Source of the DNA: Rhizobium chutanense
GTDB taxonomy: Bacteria > Pseudomonadota > Alphaproteobacteria > Rhizobiales > Rhizobiaceae
DNA length: 64,000 nt
Assembly (NCBI RefSeq): GCF_002531935.1
Contig: NZ_NWSV01000001.1
Location: 310,001 to 374,000 of the forward strand
Direction: 5' to 3'
Position numbers and translations under genes: made by a program. Position 1 is the first letter of the stretch. Each line of letters begins with the position of its first letter. Positions 41,365 through 51,740 of the stretch are shown here, one piece after another. The notes under the pieces are model-generated. The model saw nothing but the letters and a program-made list of their open reading frames with translations, did not search any database and was not told where the DNA came from.

Positions 41365-42194
41365 GCCGCCCACTCCGGCCTGCGGTCGAGCACCGGCAGC
41401 GGGTGGCGGCTGGCGCCGATCTCGGGCATGCAGTTCAGCAGCCCCTGTGTATAGGGATGCTGTGCCTGTTTCAGATCGGCGGCCGCCAGCTCCTCGACGA
41501 TCTTTCCGGCATACATGACGATGACGCGGTCGCAGAAGGACGACACCAGCCGCAGATCGTGCGAGACGAAGATCAGCCCCATGCCGCGCTCCGACACCAG
41601 CCTGTCCATGATCCTCAGCACGTCGAGCTGCACCGTCACATCGAGCGCCGAGGTCGGCTCGTCGGCGATCAGCAGTTCGGGCCCGGCGATCAGCATCATG
41701 GCGATCATCGCGCGCTGACCCATGCCGCCCGAGACCTCATGCGGATGTAGATCGAAGACGCGCTGGGGATCGCGGATCTGCACGGCTTCCAGCATGGCGA
41801 GCGCGCGTTCGCGCGCCTCCGCCTTGCCGACCTTCTCATGGGTGCGCAGCGTTTCGCAGATCTGCCGGCCGATCGTCATCACCGGATCGAGCGAATATTT
41901 CGGATCCTGCAGGATCATGGCGATACGCTTGCCGCGCAGCCTGCGCCTTTCACTTGCGGAGGCCTTGAGGAGGTCGATGCCGCTGAAATCGAGCCTGTCG
42001 GCCGTGACGATGCCGTGTTTCGGCGTCAGTCCCATGATCGCCCGGCCGGTCTGCGACTTGCCGGAACCGGATTCGCCGACGATGCCGAGCCTTTCCTTGC
42101 CGAGCGTGAAGGAGACGCCGCGCACCGCCTCGATCACGCCGGTGCGGGTGGGGAAGCTGACTTTGAGTTTCTCGACCGTCAGAAGTGTCGTCAT
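41361..42194 (-). CDS. Dipeptide/oligopeptide ABC transporter, first ATPase
   Basis: DppD/OppD-type ATPase of 277 residues: Walker A GESGSGKSQ, Q-loop LQDPKYSLDPVMTI, signature VSGGMGQR, Walker B LLIADEPTSALD and FVSHDLRLV, with the C-terminal HPYTQGLLNCMPE motif typical of peptide importers. ATGA overlaps link it to the permease before it and the ATPase after it. The open frame extends upstream through the permease gene but is not coding there. Confidence 0.9.
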   Translation of the reverse strand: MTTLLTVEKLKVSFPTRTGVIEAVRGVSFTLGKERLGIVGESGSGKSQTGRAIMGLTPKHGIVTADRLDFSGIDLLKASASERRRLRGKRIAMILQDPKYSLDPVMTIGRQICETLRTHEKVGKAEARERALAMLEAVQIRDPQRVFDLHPHEVSGGMGQRAMIAMMLIAGPELLIADEPTSALDVTVQLDVLRIMDRLVSERGMGLIFVSHDLRLVSSFCDRVIVMYAGKIVEELAAADLKQAQHPYTQGLLNCMPEIGASRHPLPVLDRRPEWAA

Positions 42195-43126
42195 TGGCCG
42201 CTCTCCTTCGGATCGAGCGCATCGCGCAGGCCGTCGCCGAGCAGATTGAAGCCGAGGCTGACGATGAGGATGGCAATGCCGGGCATCGCCGCCACCCACC
42301 ATTGGTCGAGGATGAAACGCCGGCCCGAGGCGATCATCGCGCCCCATTCCGGCAGCGGCGGCTGCGCCCCGAGGCCGAGAAAGCCGAGACCGGCCGCCGT
42401 CAGGATGATGCCGGCCATATCGAGCGTCACCCGCACGATCAGCGAGGAAATGCAAAGCGGCATGACATGGCGCACGATAATGCGGATCGGCGAGGCGCCC
42501 ATCAGCTTCACCGCCGAGATATAGTCGGACCGCCGCACCGTCAGCGTCTCGGCGCGCGCGATGCGGGCATAGGGCGGCCAGGAGGTGATGGCGATGGCGA
42601 TGATCGCGTTCTGAATACCCGGACCAAGCGCGGCGACGAAGGCGAGCGCCAAAACCAGCTTCGGAAAGGCGAGGAAAATATCGGTGATGCGCATCAGCGT
42701 CGCATCCACCCAGCCGCCGGCATAACCGGAGACCGTGCCGACGATCAGCCCGATCGGCGCCGAGATGACGGCGACGAGCACGACGACGAACAGCGTCAAT
42801 CGCGATCCGTAGATCAGCCGCGAATAGATATCGCGGCCCTGGTCGTCGGTGCCGAGCAGGAAGCCGCTCGTTCCCGGCGGCAGCAGCCGGGCATTGCGGA
42901 GATCGCCGACGACCGGATTGTGGGTGGCGAGGAGATCGGCGAAAGCGGCGATGAAAAGCAGCGCCACGATGATCGCCAGGCCGACGACGGCGAGCCTGTT
43001 GGCGGTGAACTGCCGCCAGGTGACGTAAGCGCGGCCGAGACGGGCCTGCAGGCGCGATTGCGGCCGGTCGGACAGCAGCCATTCACGGCGGCTCATCGCG
43101 GGAGATGGGCTGACAGGGGCCGTCAT
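42191..43126 (-). CDS. Dipeptide ABC transporter, DppC-type permease
   Basis: A 311-residue permease with six helices. The N-terminal domain reads FTANRLAVVGLAIIVALLFIAAFADLLATHNP, followed by LLGTDDQGRDIYSRLIYGSR, the OppC/DppC hallmark, and the EAA loop YISAVKLMGASPIRIIVRHVMP. It overlaps the neighbouring genes by four bases on each side, so it is translationally coupled in the operon. Confidence 0.9.
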   Translation of the reverse strand: MTAPVSPSPAMSRREWLLSDRPQSRLQARLGRAYVTWRQFTANRLAVVGLAIIVALLFIAAFADLLATHNPVVGDLRNARLLPPGTSGFLLGTDDQGRDIYSRLIYGSRLTLFVVVLVAVISAPIGLIVGTVSGYAGGWVDATLMRITDIFLAFPKLVLALAFVAALGPGIQNAIIAIAITSWPPYARIARAETLTVRRSDYISAVKLMGASPIRIIVRHVMPLCISSLIVRVTLDMAGIILTAAGLGFLGLGAQPPLPEWGAMIASGRRFILDQWWVAAMPGIAILIVSLGFNLLGDGLRDALDPKESGQ

Positions 43127-44190
43127 CGGTTGCGCGTCCTCGGGTCGAGCGTCCGGTAGAGAAGATCGGACAGAAGGTTGATGCCGATAAAGACCGTGCC
43201 GATGACGATCGTGCCGCCGAGCACGGCGTTCATATCGGCATTCTGCAGCGAATTGGTGATGTAGAGCCCGATGCCCGGCCAGGAAAAGACGGTCTCGGTC
43301 AGCACCGATCCTTCGAGCAGGCCGGCATAGGAAAGCGCGATGACGGTGACGAGCGGCACGGCGGCATTGCGCAGCGCATGGCCCCAAATCACCCGCGTTT
43401 CCGAAAGTCCCTTGGCGCGCGCGGCAACGATATATTCCTGCGAAAGCTCGTTCAGCATGAAGCTGCGGGTCATCCGGCTGATATAGGCGAGCGAGAAATA
43501 GCCGAGCAGGGATGCCGGCAGGATGATGTGGCGGAAGACGTCGTAGAAGACGTCCCATTGCCCCTGCCAGGCGCTGTCGAGCAGATAGAAGCCTGTTATC
43601 GGCGTGAACGTATATTCGAAAACGATATCGATGCGGCCGGGAAAGGCGACCCAGCGCAACTGCGCATAGAAGATGACGAGCGAGATCAGCGCCAGCCAGA
43701 AGATCGGCACCGAATAACCGATCAGGCCGATGACTCGCACCAGCTGGTCGGCGAAGCTGCCGCGCCGCACCGCCGCAAGCACGCCGAGCGGCACGCCGAC
43801 GAAAGCGCCGATCAGCGTCCCGAGCGTTGCGAGCTCGACCGTCGCCGGAAATGCCCGGCGAATGTCGACCATGACAGGGTTGGTCGTCAGCACCGAATTG
43901 CCGAAATCGCCGGACAGCACGCCTTTGATATAGAGGAAGAACTGCTGATAGAGCGGCAGGTTGAAGCCCATCTCCTGACGCACGCGCTCGACGACATGGG
44001 TGGGCGCGCGGTCGCCGAGGATGGCGAGCACGGGATCGATCGGCACGACGCGGCCGATGAAGAAGGTGACGGCCAGCAGGCCGAAATAGGTGGTGACGGC
44101 GGCAAACAGGAACCGGCCTGCCGCCTTTGCGAAGGGACCGGCCCGGCCCTTTCGGGGCCGTGCCTCCCGCGTTATTCCCGAGGTGCTCAA
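43123..44190 (-). CDS. Dipeptide ABC transporter, DppB-type permease
   Basis: A 355-residue permease with an N-terminal basic stretch, a first helix (FLFAAVTTYFGLLAVTFFIGR), the VRQEMGFNLPLYQQFFLYI motif and the EAA loop YIVAARAKGLSETRVIWGHALRN. It appears to start with TTG at 44190, 18 bases after the binding-protein stop. It pairs with the DppC-type permease. Confidence 0.88.
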   Translation of the reverse strand: MSTSGITREARPRKGRAGPFAKAAGRFLFAAVTTYFGLLAVTFFIGRVVPIDPVLAILGDRAPTHVVERVRQEMGFNLPLYQQFFLYIKGVLSGDFGNSVLTTNPVMVDIRRAFPATVELATLGTLIGAFVGVPLGVLAAVRRGSFADQLVRVIGLIGYSVPIFWLALISLVIFYAQLRWVAFPGRIDIVFEYTFTPITGFYLLDSAWQGQWDVFYDVFRHIILPASLLGYFSLAYISRMTRSFMLNELSQEYIVAARAKGLSETRVIWGHALRNAAVPLVTVIALSYAGLLEGSVLTETVFSWPGIGLYITNSLQNADMNAVLGGTIVIGTVFIGINLLSDLLYRTLDPRTRNR

Positions 44191-44208
44191 GCGATCAATC
44201 CTGCCGGA

Positions 44209-45852
44209 TTATTCCTTGGCGATCGGGCCGACGAAGTTGGTGTCGAAGCTCGGACCCAGCTTGAAGTCCTTCACGTTCTTGCGGTAGCCGGCCACCTCGG
44301 TCTGCTGGAAGATGAAGACGAAGGGGCTGTTTGCCAGATATTTCTTCTGGATGTCCTGATAAATGGCCGCGCGCTTGCCGGCGTCGCGTTCCAGAAGTGC
44401 GGCCTTGGCGAGCTTGTCGAGCTCCGGCGCTTCCCAGGTGTTGCGCCATGCGAGCGTCTTCACCGTGCCGGCATCGGAATTGTCGGGATTGCCGGTGAAG
44501 GTATCGGCATTGGAATTCGGGTCGAAATAATCAGACCCCCACTGGCCGATATACATGTCGTGGGTGCGGGCGCGGTATTTGGTCAGCGTCTGCTTGCCGT
44601 CGCCCGGAATGATTTCCATCTTCACGCCGGCCTGCGCCAGCGTCTGCTGCATCGATTCGGCGATACCGGTCACCGGCTGCGTGTTGCGCACATCCATGGT
44701 GATCGAGAAACCATCGGGCACGCCGGCCTTGGCGAGCAATTCCTTGGCCTTGGCGACGTCGAGCTTGTAGGGGTTCTCGTCGAGCGCGCCGAGTTGGCCC
44801 TTCGGCAGGAAGGTCTGATGAATTTCGCCGATCCCCTTGATCAGGGTCGCGCCGATCGCATCGTAGTCGACCAGATATTTGAAGGCTTCCTGGACCTCGG
44901 GCTTTTTCAGGTTCTCGTTCTTGTTGTTCAGGCTGACATAATAGATCGTGCCCTTCGGCGCGCTTGTCGTCGCCAGATCGGCATTCTTCGAAACCGCGTC
45001 GATATCGCCCGGCTCGAGGTTGCGGGCGATATCGATGTCGCCGGCTTCGAGCGCCAGCCGCTGCGCCGAGCTTTCCTTCATGTAGCGATAGATGACGCGG
45101 TTGAGCTTCGCCTTGTCGCCGTAATAATTGTCGTTGCGCTCCAGCACGACGACTTCGTTGGCGCGCCATTCGCGCAGCTTGAACGCACCGGAACCGGCAT
45201 AGCCGGTCTTCAGCCATTCATTGCCGAAATCATTGTCGTATTTGTGCTCGGCATCCGGCGTCACCGCCTTCACATGCTCCAGCACCAGCTTCTTGTCGAC
45301 GACCGACGCGACCGTTGCCGTCAGGCAGTTCAGCACAAAGCTCGGCGCATAGGCCTTGTCGACCGTGAAGACGAAGGTATTGGCATCGGCCGCCTTGGCC
45401 TTTTCGGCAATATTGTCGCCAGTCAGGCCGAACTGGGTGAGGATGAAGGCCGGGCTCTTGTCGAGCTTGACGGCGCGCTCGAACGACCAGGAGACGTCTT
45501 CGGCGGTAACGGGATTGCCGGAAGCGAATTTCAGGCCGGGCTTCAGCTTGAACGTATAGGTGAGGCCATCATCGGAAACGCTCCAGCTCTCGGCCAGATC
45601 GCCCTTCACCTTGGAGGTATCGTCCATGTCGAGACGGACGAGCAGGCTGTAGCTGTTGCTGGTGATTTCGGCGGTCGACAGCTCGAAAGCCTCGCCCGGA
45701 TCCATCGTGATGATATCGTCGATGGCAAAGCCTTCGACCAGCGTGTCCTTGGGCGTTTCGGCAAAAGCCGAGGGTGCGGCCATCATCAGGAGGGAAAGAG
45801 CGGCTCCTGCCGAAAGCAGGCGGAAATTGCGGCTGAGCTTGGTGATCATCAT
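44209..45852 (-). CDS. Dipeptide ABC transporter, binding protein
   Basis: Family-5 periplasmic binding protein of 547 residues. A signal peptide ends near SAFAETPKD. Conserved parts include FKLKPGLKFASGNPVTAEDVSWSFERAV and the C-terminal KYLANSPFVFIFQQTEV. Ligand: peptides or peptide-like compounds (opines cannot be excluded). The ATG at 45852 follows AGGGGAA. It lies 99 bases downstream of the dipeptidase, implying import and then cleavage of the same substrates. Confidence 0.88.
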   Translation of the reverse strand: MMITKLSRNFRLLSAGAALSLLMMAAPSAFAETPKDTLVEGFAIDDIITMDPGEAFELSTAEITSNSYSLLVRLDMDDTSKVKGDLAESWSVSDDGLTYTFKLKPGLKFASGNPVTAEDVSWSFERAVKLDKSPAFILTQFGLTGDNIAEKAKAADANTFVFTVDKAYAPSFVLNCLTATVASVVDKKLVLEHVKAVTPDAEHKYDNDFGNEWLKTGYAGSGAFKLREWRANEVVVLERNDNYYGDKAKLNRVIYRYMKESSAQRLALEAGDIDIARNLEPGDIDAVSKNADLATTSAPKGTIYYVSLNNKNENLKKPEVQEAFKYLVDYDAIGATLIKGIGEIHQTFLPKGQLGALDENPYKLDVAKAKELLAKAGVPDGFSITMDVRNTQPVTGIAESMQQTLAQAGVKMEIIPGDGKQTLTKYRARTHDMYIGQWGSDYFDPNSNADTFTGNPDNSDAGTVKTLAWRNTWEAPELDKLAKAALLERDAGKRAAIYQDIQKKYLANSPFVFIFQQTEVAGYRKNVKDFKLGPSFDTNFVGPIAKE

Positions 45853-45951
45853 GGTCTGTTCCCCTGTTCTTGATTGATTACGAAGCGTTTTGTCGGTCAT
45901 CTCACATTAAACTATTGTCCGTTCCGAGCGCGTCCAGAGGCGCACGGCGCT

Positions 45952-47010
45952 TTAGGCGTGGTCCTCCCGCCAGGCTTGTGCCAGAATACGAAGCCAATTT
46001 TCACGGGCAAGTTTCGTGAGATCGGCCTCACCATATCCAACCTCCCGGAGAGCGGCAATCAGCCTCTGATTGCCGGCAGCATCGCCGATTTCTTCCGGAA
46101 TGGTTGCGCCGTCGAAGTCCGATCCGAGGCCGACGCAATCGATGCCGATGCGGTTCACCAGATAGTCGATGTGGCGGATCATATCGGCAAGCGGCGTGTC
46201 GCTGTCCGAGCGCCCGTCGGGACGCAGCATGGCGGTGGCATAGTTGATGCCGACGAGGCCGCGGCTTTCGCGGATCGCATCGAGCTGCCTGTCCGTCAGA
46301 TTGCGCGCCACCGGCGTCAGTGCGTGGGCGTTGGAATGGCTGGCGACCAGCGGCTGGTCCGTCGTTTTCGCCACGTCCCAGAAACCTTTCTCGGTGATAT
46401 GGGCAAGGTCGATCAGGATGCCGAGGCGATTGCATTCCCTGACCAGCGCAAAGCCGGCATCGGTCAGGCCGGGGGCAGTGTCCGGCGGCATCGGGAAGGC
46501 GAAGGGCACGCCGTAACCGAAGACATTGTGCCGGCTCCAGACCGGCCCGAGCGAGCGCAGCCCCGCCGCATAGAACACTTCGAGCGCCGAAAGATCGGCG
46601 CCGATCGCCTCGCAGCCTTCCATATGCATGACGGCGGCAAAAATACCCTCGGCCATGGCGCCGCGGATATCCTTCACCGTCCGGCAGAGTCGCCAGGCGC
46701 CGGCCTGGTCGAGCCGCAGCGCGATCGCCGCCATTTCGGTGGCGATGGCAAGAGACGGCAGCGGATCGAGAGGGGCCGCCATCGGCGTGATATAACGACC
46801 CTCGGCATCCGGATCGGCGAAAACGAGATCGCCCGAGGGAATGTAGATGGCGCAGAGGCCGCCCGACAGGCCGCCCTCTCTGGCGCGACGGGCATCGATA
46901 TGGCCGACCGTCGTACCGTCCGCGAATTCCGCGATGGGATCGCTGCCGTCTTTTGCATGTGTCCAAAGTCGAAGGAGAACGTCGTTGTGACCGTCAAATA
47001 CGAATTGCAT
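45952..47010 (-). CDS. Membrane-dipeptidase family (M19) hydrolase
   Basis: Zinc dipeptidase of the renal dipeptidase type, 352 residues: metal ligands in FDGHNDVLL, the bridging Glu in HMEGCEAIGAD, His in LIDLAHI and VASHSNAHAL, and Asp in GLGSDFDGATIP. No signal peptide is visible, so it acts in the cytoplasm, probably on peptides brought in by the downstream transporter. Family members can also act on D-amino-acid dipeptides. Confidence 0.9.
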   Translation of the reverse strand: MQFVFDGHNDVLLRLWTHAKDGSDPIAEFADGTTVGHIDARRAREGGLSGGLCAIYIPSGDLVFADPDAEGRYITPMAAPLDPLPSLAIATEMAAIALRLDQAGAWRLCRTVKDIRGAMAEGIFAAVMHMEGCEAIGADLSALEVFYAAGLRSLGPVWSRHNVFGYGVPFAFPMPPDTAPGLTDAGFALVRECNRLGILIDLAHITEKGFWDVAKTTDQPLVASHSNAHALTPVARNLTDRQLDAIRESRGLVGINYATAMLRPDGRSDSDTPLADMIRHIDYLVNRIGIDCVGLGSDFDGATIPEEIGDAAGNQRLIAALREVGYGEADLTKLARENWLRILAQAWREDHA

Positions 47011-47029
47011 CTGTCTTCCTGGGCTGCCC

Positions 47030-47132
47030 TACTGCACAATTCCTTAAATCGGAATCGATTTAAGAATAAAATTAGCAGCATTCAAAGTGCCGCAGCGTCC
47101 TTTGCACGTCTTTCGGACGCACGGCGCTGCAG
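47030..47132. repeat. Rhizobial intergenic mosaic element
   Basis: CTTAAATCG, GAAT, CGATTTAAG (47043-47064) is followed by GCAGCATTCAAAGTG and a second hairpin made of CAGCGTCC and GGACGC...CGCTG. I recall this combined layout as a family of repeats found in many Rhizobium and Agrobacterium spacers. It lies between the sugar ABC operon end and the dipeptidase start. Confidence 0.6.
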
Positions 47133-47217
47133 AGGGCGAATGAACCGGCAGAATAGGAAAGCTGACGAAATTCGCCACCTCTTTTTTTAGAAATCCGTCA
47201 TCGACGTCAAAATGGAA

Positions 47218-47235
47218 CGGGGGCCGAAGCCCCCG
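47218..47235 (-). terminator. Terminator of the sugar ABC operon
   Basis: CGGGGGC, a four-base loop, GCCCCCG; on the minus strand it is followed by TTCCATTTT. It lies about 27 bases beyond the permease stop. Confidence 0.65.
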
Positions 47236-47261
47236 CAAAAATCATCGATCGCATTGCCGGA

Positions 47262-48287
47262 TCAGTGCTTGCGGCGCTTCTTCTGTCGGTAGACGTCGAT
47301 GACGACAGCCGCGACGATGATGAAGCCCTTGACGATCTCCTGGTAGTAGGCGTCGATCCTGAGGAAGGTGAAGCCCGATGTCATGACGCCGAGGATGATG
47401 GTGCCGATGACCGTGCCGGTGATGCGCCCGACGCCGCCGGTGAGCGAGGTGCCGCCGATGACGGTCGCGGCGATCGCGTCGAGTTCATAGCCGACACCCA
47501 TGCTTGCCTGCGCGGTTTCGGCGCGTGCCGCCGTGACGATGCCGGCGAGACCGGCAAGCAATCCAGCAATCACATAGACCTTGACGAGATGCGCCTCGAT
47601 GTTGATGCCGGAAACGCGCGCCGCCTGCGGATTGGCGCCGATGGCATAGGTGAACTTGCCGTAACGGGTATAGCGCAGCGCAATATGAAAGATCAGCGCG
47701 ACGACCAGGAAGACGACAACGGGCCAAGCCTTGGTTCCGATGAAGTGGAACTGCTCGGTGATCCCGGAAACCGGCTGGCCCTTGGTATACCACTTGGCCA
47801 CGCCTCTGGCCGATACGAACATGCCAAGCGTTGCGATGAACGGCGGGATCTTGGTGTAGGCAATGAGCGCGCCGTTCGCCAGGCCCGCCGCCGCCCCGAT
47901 CAACAGGCCGATCATGATCGGCACGAGAGCCGGCAGGTCGGTCAGCGAGGGAAAGACGGCCCGTCCCCAGGTCGACGACTGGGCAAAGCTTGTCGCGATC
48001 ATCGCCGTCATGCCGACGACGGAGCCTGAGGAAAGATCGATGCCGCCCGTTATGATGACCTGCGTGACGCCGACGGCGATGATGCCGATGACGGAGACCT
48101 GCAGGATCATGATCGTCAGGCGCTGCGAATTCAGAAGAAAGCTCTGGCCGATGAACATCCAGCCGAGCGCCTCATAAATGAGCGCGATGCCGACAAGCAC
48201 GAGGAAGATGCTGAGTTCGGGCGGCATACGCCGCCGCCTTTGCCGGGTCGCGAGCGGAGCCGCGCCCTCTGCTGCCTTGGTAGTCAT
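47262..48287 (-). CDS. Ribose-type sugar ABC transporter, permease
   Basis: RbsC-family permease of 341 residues with roughly ten helices. Landmarks: GIIAVGVTQVIITGGIDLSSGSV and YAIGANPQAARVSGINI, then ELDAIAATVIGGTSLTGGVG near the C-terminus. It ends in a basic tail (RQKKRRKH). GGGAGG precedes the ATG. Third gene of the operon, 34 bases after the ATPase. The sugar is not determined by sequence. Confidence 0.9.
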   Translation of the reverse strand: MTTKAAEGAAPLATRQRRRRMPPELSIFLVLVGIALIYEALGWMFIGQSFLLNSQRLTIMILQVSVIGIIAVGVTQVIITGGIDLSSGSVVGMTAMIATSFAQSSTWGRAVFPSLTDLPALVPIMIGLLIGAAAGLANGALIAYTKIPPFIATLGMFVSARGVAKWYTKGQPVSGITEQFHFIGTKAWPVVVFLVVALIFHIALRYTRYGKFTYAIGANPQAARVSGINIEAHLVKVYVIAGLLAGLAGIVTAARAETAQASMGVGYELDAIAATVIGGTSLTGGVGRITGTVIGTIILGVMTSGFTFLRIDAYYQEIVKGFIIVAAVVIDVYRQKKRRKH

Positions 48288-48321
48288 GTCAAACCTCCCT
48301 TGGACGATCGCAGACCGCGCA

Positions 48322-49863
48322 TCACTGCGCAGCCAGCTCCATCACCTTGATCTGCGTTGCTTCATCGCGATTGAGGAAACCGGTCACGCGTCCCTCATGC
48401 ATGACCATGATGCGGTCGCTCATCCCGAGGACCTCGGGCATTTCGGACGAGATCATGATGACGGCCACGCCGTTTCGCGCCATCTCCGTCACCAGCCGGT
48501 GGATTTCCGCCTTGGCGCCGACATCGATGCCGCGCGTCGGCTCGTCGAGGATCAGGATCCGCGGATTGGTGAGCAGCCAGCGCCCGATCAGCACTTTCTG
48601 CTGATTGCCGCCCGACAGATTTTCGACCCGCTCGTAAAGATTGGGCGTTTTCACCCGCAGCTTTTTTGCCATGTCTTCACAGGTCGCCTCGATCGCGCCC
48701 TGCTGCACGAAACCGCCCTTGACATATCTGTCCTGCAGAACGGCGATCTGCATGTTTTCGAGAATATCGAGGATCAGCAGACAGCCGGTATCCTTGCGGT
48801 CCTCGGTCAGGAACGCCATCTGGTGGCGGATTGCCTCGGTCGGCGAAGAAATCGTCACCGGTTTGCCGTAGAGCTCGATCGATCCAGAGCTGGCCGGCGT
48901 CACGCCGAACAGCGTTTCGGCAACATTCGATCGCCCGGAACCGACAAGGCCGGCCACGCCGAGGATCTCGCCCGCCCTGACCTCGAAGGAGACGTCCCTG
49001 AAGACGCCGTTGAGGCAAAGATCCTTGACGGAGAGCATGACCTCGCCGATCGGCACTTCTTCTTTCGGAAACATCTGGGTGATTTCGCGCCCGACCATCA
49101 TGCGGATGATGTCGTCGCGGGTGACGTCGGTCGAAGCATGCGTGCCGATATATCGGCCGTCGCGGAAGACGGAGAACTCGTCGGCGATCTCGAAAAGCTC
49201 GTTCATCTTGTGGGTGATGTAGACGATGCCGATGCCCTGAGCCCTGAGGTCGCGAATGATGCGGAAGAGATGCTCGACCTCGCGCTCCGTCAGCGCCGAG
49301 GTCGGCTCGTCCATGATCAGTACGTCGGAATTATAGGAAACCGCCTTGGCGATCTCGACCATCTGCCGGTTGGCGACCGACAGGTGTCGGACCTCGATAT
49401 CGGGATCGATGTCGATATTGAGCCGGGTAAACAGTTCTTCGGTCATGCGGTGCATGACGCCGTGATCGACGAAGCCGAGGCGGTTCTTCGGTTCGCGGCG
49501 GATCCAGATATTTTCCGCGACCGTCATGAACGGCATCAGGTTCAGCTCCTGATGGATCATGGCAATGCCGTTCTCCAGCGCGTCGAGCGGAGATTTCAGC
49601 CGGATCTCGACGCCTTTCAGGCGGATATCGCCCTTGTCGGGTATGTAAATGCCGGCAAGGATCTTCATCAATGTCGACTTGCCGGCGCCGTTTTCGCCCA
49701 TCAGCGCATGCACGGAGGCGCGCTTCAGCCGGAACTGCACGTCGTCGAGGGCGACGACACCGGGAAATTCCTTGCGAACGCCCTCGGCGCTCAGCAGATA
49801 TTCCGCATTCGGAACTGCGCCGCTCGCACGCACGGCGGCCATGGTTGTCGGGCTGACGGCCAT
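48322..49863 (-). CDS. Ribose-type sugar ABC transporter, fused double ATPase
   Basis: RbsA-like protein of 513 residues with two ABC cassettes. The first has Walker [10 protein letters not shown] and Walker [13 protein letters not shown]; the second has a degenerate Walker A (GLVGSGRSN), signature LSGGNQQK and Walker [13 protein letters not shown], the normal asymmetry of this family. The ATG at 49863 has GGAGGAG seven bases upstream. Between the binding-protein and permease genes. Confidence 0.92.
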   Translation of the reverse strand: MAVSPTTMAAVRASGAVPNAEYLLSAEGVRKEFPGVVALDDVQFRLKRASVHALMGENGAGKSTLMKILAGIYIPDKGDIRLKGVEIRLKSPLDALENGIAMIHQELNLMPFMTVAENIWIRREPKNRLGFVDHGVMHRMTEELFTRLNIDIDPDIEVRHLSVANRQMVEIAKAVSYNSDVLIMDEPTSALTEREVEHLFRIIRDLRAQGIGIVYITHKMNELFEIADEFSVFRDGRYIGTHASTDVTRDDIIRMMVGREITQMFPKEEVPIGEVMLSVKDLCLNGVFRDVSFEVRAGEILGVAGLVGSGRSNVAETLFGVTPASSGSIELYGKPVTISSPTEAIRHQMAFLTEDRKDTGCLLILDILENMQIAVLQDRYVKGGFVQQGAIEATCEDMAKKLRVKTPNLYERVENLSGGNQQKVLIGRWLLTNPRILILDEPTRGIDVGAKAEIHRLVTEMARNGVAVIMISSEMPEVLGMSDRIMVMHEGRVTGFLNRDEATQIKVMELAAQ

Positions 49864-49930
49864 ATCATCTCCTCCAAATACGGACAGGCGGAAGGATGCG
49901 GGCAGAGCCCGCATCCTGTTGGCACGCGTC

Positions 49931-50860
49931 TCAGTTCTTGGTGACGAAGTCCTTGACGTTGGCAGGCGTGACGAGCTGGAAGGGAATATAGACCTTCTTC
50001 TCGATCTTTTCGCCCTTGGCGAGCTTGAGCGCAGCGTCGAGCGAGCCCTTGCCCTGGCCGGCAGCGTCCTGGAAGACGGTGACGTCGAGATCGCCGGCCT
50101 GCATGGCGGCAAGCGCGTCCTGCGTGGCGTCGACGCCGCCGACGACGACCTTGGTCATGTCCTTGCCGGCTGCCTTCAGCGCCTGGATGGCGCCGATCGC
50201 CATTTCGTCGTTGTTGGAGATCACCGCGTCGAATTCGATGCCGCTGGAGAGCCAGTTGGTCATCAGGTCGGCGCCCTGGGTGCGATCCCAGTTGGCCGTC
50301 TGCTCTTCGACGATCTCCAGGCCCTTGCACTCATCGGTCTTGACGACGTCATGGACGTCCTGGGTGCGCATGCGCGCAGCCTGGTTGGAAAGCTCGCCCA
50401 TGATGACGACGGCCTTGCCCTTGCCGCCGAGAATGCGGCAGATTTCCTTGGTTTCCAGCGTGCCGGATTCCTGCTCGTTGGAGGCGACGAAGGCCTGCTT
50501 GTCCGGCAGCGTGTCGACATTGACCGGCTGGCGGTTGACGTAAACCAGCGGAATGCCGGCATCGGCGGCAAGCTTGGACATTGCCGTCGTCGCGTCGGTA
50601 TCGACGGGGTTGACGATGATCGCATCGACCTTGGAGGCGATGAAATTCTGGATCTGGCTCTGCTGCTTGGAAACGTCGTTCTGCGCGTCTTCGACCTGCA
50701 GTGTCACGCCGGAAAGCGTCTTGGCATAATCGGTCATACCGTTGCGCAGAACGGTCAAGAAGTTGTCGTCGAATTTCGCCATCGAAACGCCGACGGTTTC
50801 TGCGTGCGCGGCCGTCGACATGACGAGCGCCATCGCAGTGCCCAGGATAAACTTTTTCAT
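49931..50860 (-). CDS. Ribose-type sugar ABC transporter, binding protein
   Basis: Periplasmic binding protein (family of RbsB), 309 residues, with a signal peptide [20 protein letters not shown]. The mature part begins [21 protein letters not shown] and carries the two-lobed type I fold ([35 protein letters not shown]). The ATG at 50860 follows GGAGGAAG. First gene of the operon. Likely ligand a pentose, inositol or similar; not readable from sequence. Confidence 0.9.
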   Translation of the reverse strand: MKKFILGTAMALVMSTAAHAETVGVSMAKFDDNFLTVLRNGMTDYAKTLSGVTLQVEDAQNDVSKQQSQIQNFIASKVDAIIVNPVDTDATTAMSKLAADAGIPLVYVNRQPVNVDTLPDKQAFVASNEQESGTLETKEICRILGGKGKAVVIMGELSNQAARMRTQDVHDVVKTDECKGLEIVEEQTANWDRTQGADLMTNWLSSGIEFDAVISNNDEMAIGAIQALKAAGKDMTKVVVGGVDATQDALAAMQAGDLDVTVFQDAAGQGKGSLDAALKLAKGEKIEKKVYIPFQLVTPANVKDFVTKN

Positions 50861-51234
50861 TTTCACTTCCTCCACAAAGCGGTGCCCGGCTGCACCCTCC
50901 TCACGCCGGAGCCCCAGGCATTTGCCCTGAAGCCGTAATTCCCTCGCGCCGCCTCTCCCGCGGCGCCTCCGCAAAACGGAACAAACAAACCGTAAAATTT
51001 GCTCTTCGGAATATTCATTCCATTTTCTGGGAACGGCGTCAAGCCTCTTTAGCGGCGACGAGATCAGGATAACGGCGCAATGCTACGGACTTGACGATCG
51101 GCGCCCGCATTGCCGCTGTTGTGAAAGGCGAATGCCGCATCCATCTATGGGAGTGTCGAGGGCAGAGCCGCGGCTGCAGGCGCCTTCGATCTTACGACGC
51201 GGCCGGTCATTTAATGATTTTGGAGACAGGACAA
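50861..51234. other. Divergent control region, sugar ABC operon / DUF1993
   Basis: A 374-base spacer between divergent starts. It carries a small dyad (GGAAT..ATTCC) near 51008-51022 in an AT-rich patch that could be an operator or promoter. No gene is seen. Confidence 0.35.
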
Positions 51235-51732
51235 ATGTCCATTTCGATCTATCGCCTCACCGTTCCGATGTTCCAGCGCGGCCTCGCCAGCCTGAAAACC
51301 TACCTCGACAAGGCCGAGGCCTATGCGAAGGAAAAGAATTTCGATCCCGCAATATTGGTCGCAGCGCGCCTTGCGCCCGACATGCTGCCGCTCTCCGGCC
51401 AGTATCAGCGCGCCAGCGACAGCGCCAAATTCACGCTCGCCCGCCTGACCGCCACCGACGCCCCGAAATTCGAGGACGATGAGAAGACCTTCGACGAGCT
51501 GCGCGAGCGCCTGGCAAAGACCGAAGCCTACCTCGCCACCTTCACGGCCGAAGCGCTGGAAGGCGTGGAAAGCCGTGAGATCACCCTGCCGGGCAAGAGC
51601 GGCATCGTGCTCCCCGGTGCCGACTATGTCACCACCTTCGCCCTGCCGAACTTTTATTTCCACGTCACCACCGCCCACGCCATCCTGCGCAACCAGGGTG
51701 CGCCGATCGGCAAGCGCGATTATCTCGGCTGA
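51235..51732 (+). CDS. DUF1993-family protein
   Basis: A 165-residue helical protein beginning MSISIYRLTVPMFQRGLASLKTYL, with PDMLPLSGQYQRASDSAKF and the conserved end LPNFYFHVTTAHAILRNQGAPIGKRDYLG. This matches DUF1993, a DinB-like four-helix family of unknown function. GGAGACAGG precedes the ATG. Convergent with the sulfatase gene, 8 bases apart. Confidence 0.8.
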   Translation: MSISIYRLTVPMFQRGLASLKTYLDKAEAYAKEKNFDPAILVAARLAPDMLPLSGQYQRASDSAKFTLARLTATDAPKFEDDEKTFDELRERLAKTEAYLATFTAEALEGVESREITLPGKSGIVLPGADYVTTFALPNFYFHVTTAHAILRNQGAPIGKRDYLG

Positions 51733-51740
51733 GACGATTC

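Noticed and set aside
42195..43082. N-terminal extension of the first peptide ATPase
   Set aside because: It overlaps the permease gene in another frame; the ABC domain starts at the ATG at 42194.
43378..45873. 831-codon plus-strand frame across the peptide ABC genes
   Set aside because: It crosses two well-supported genes on the opposite strand and lacks motifs.
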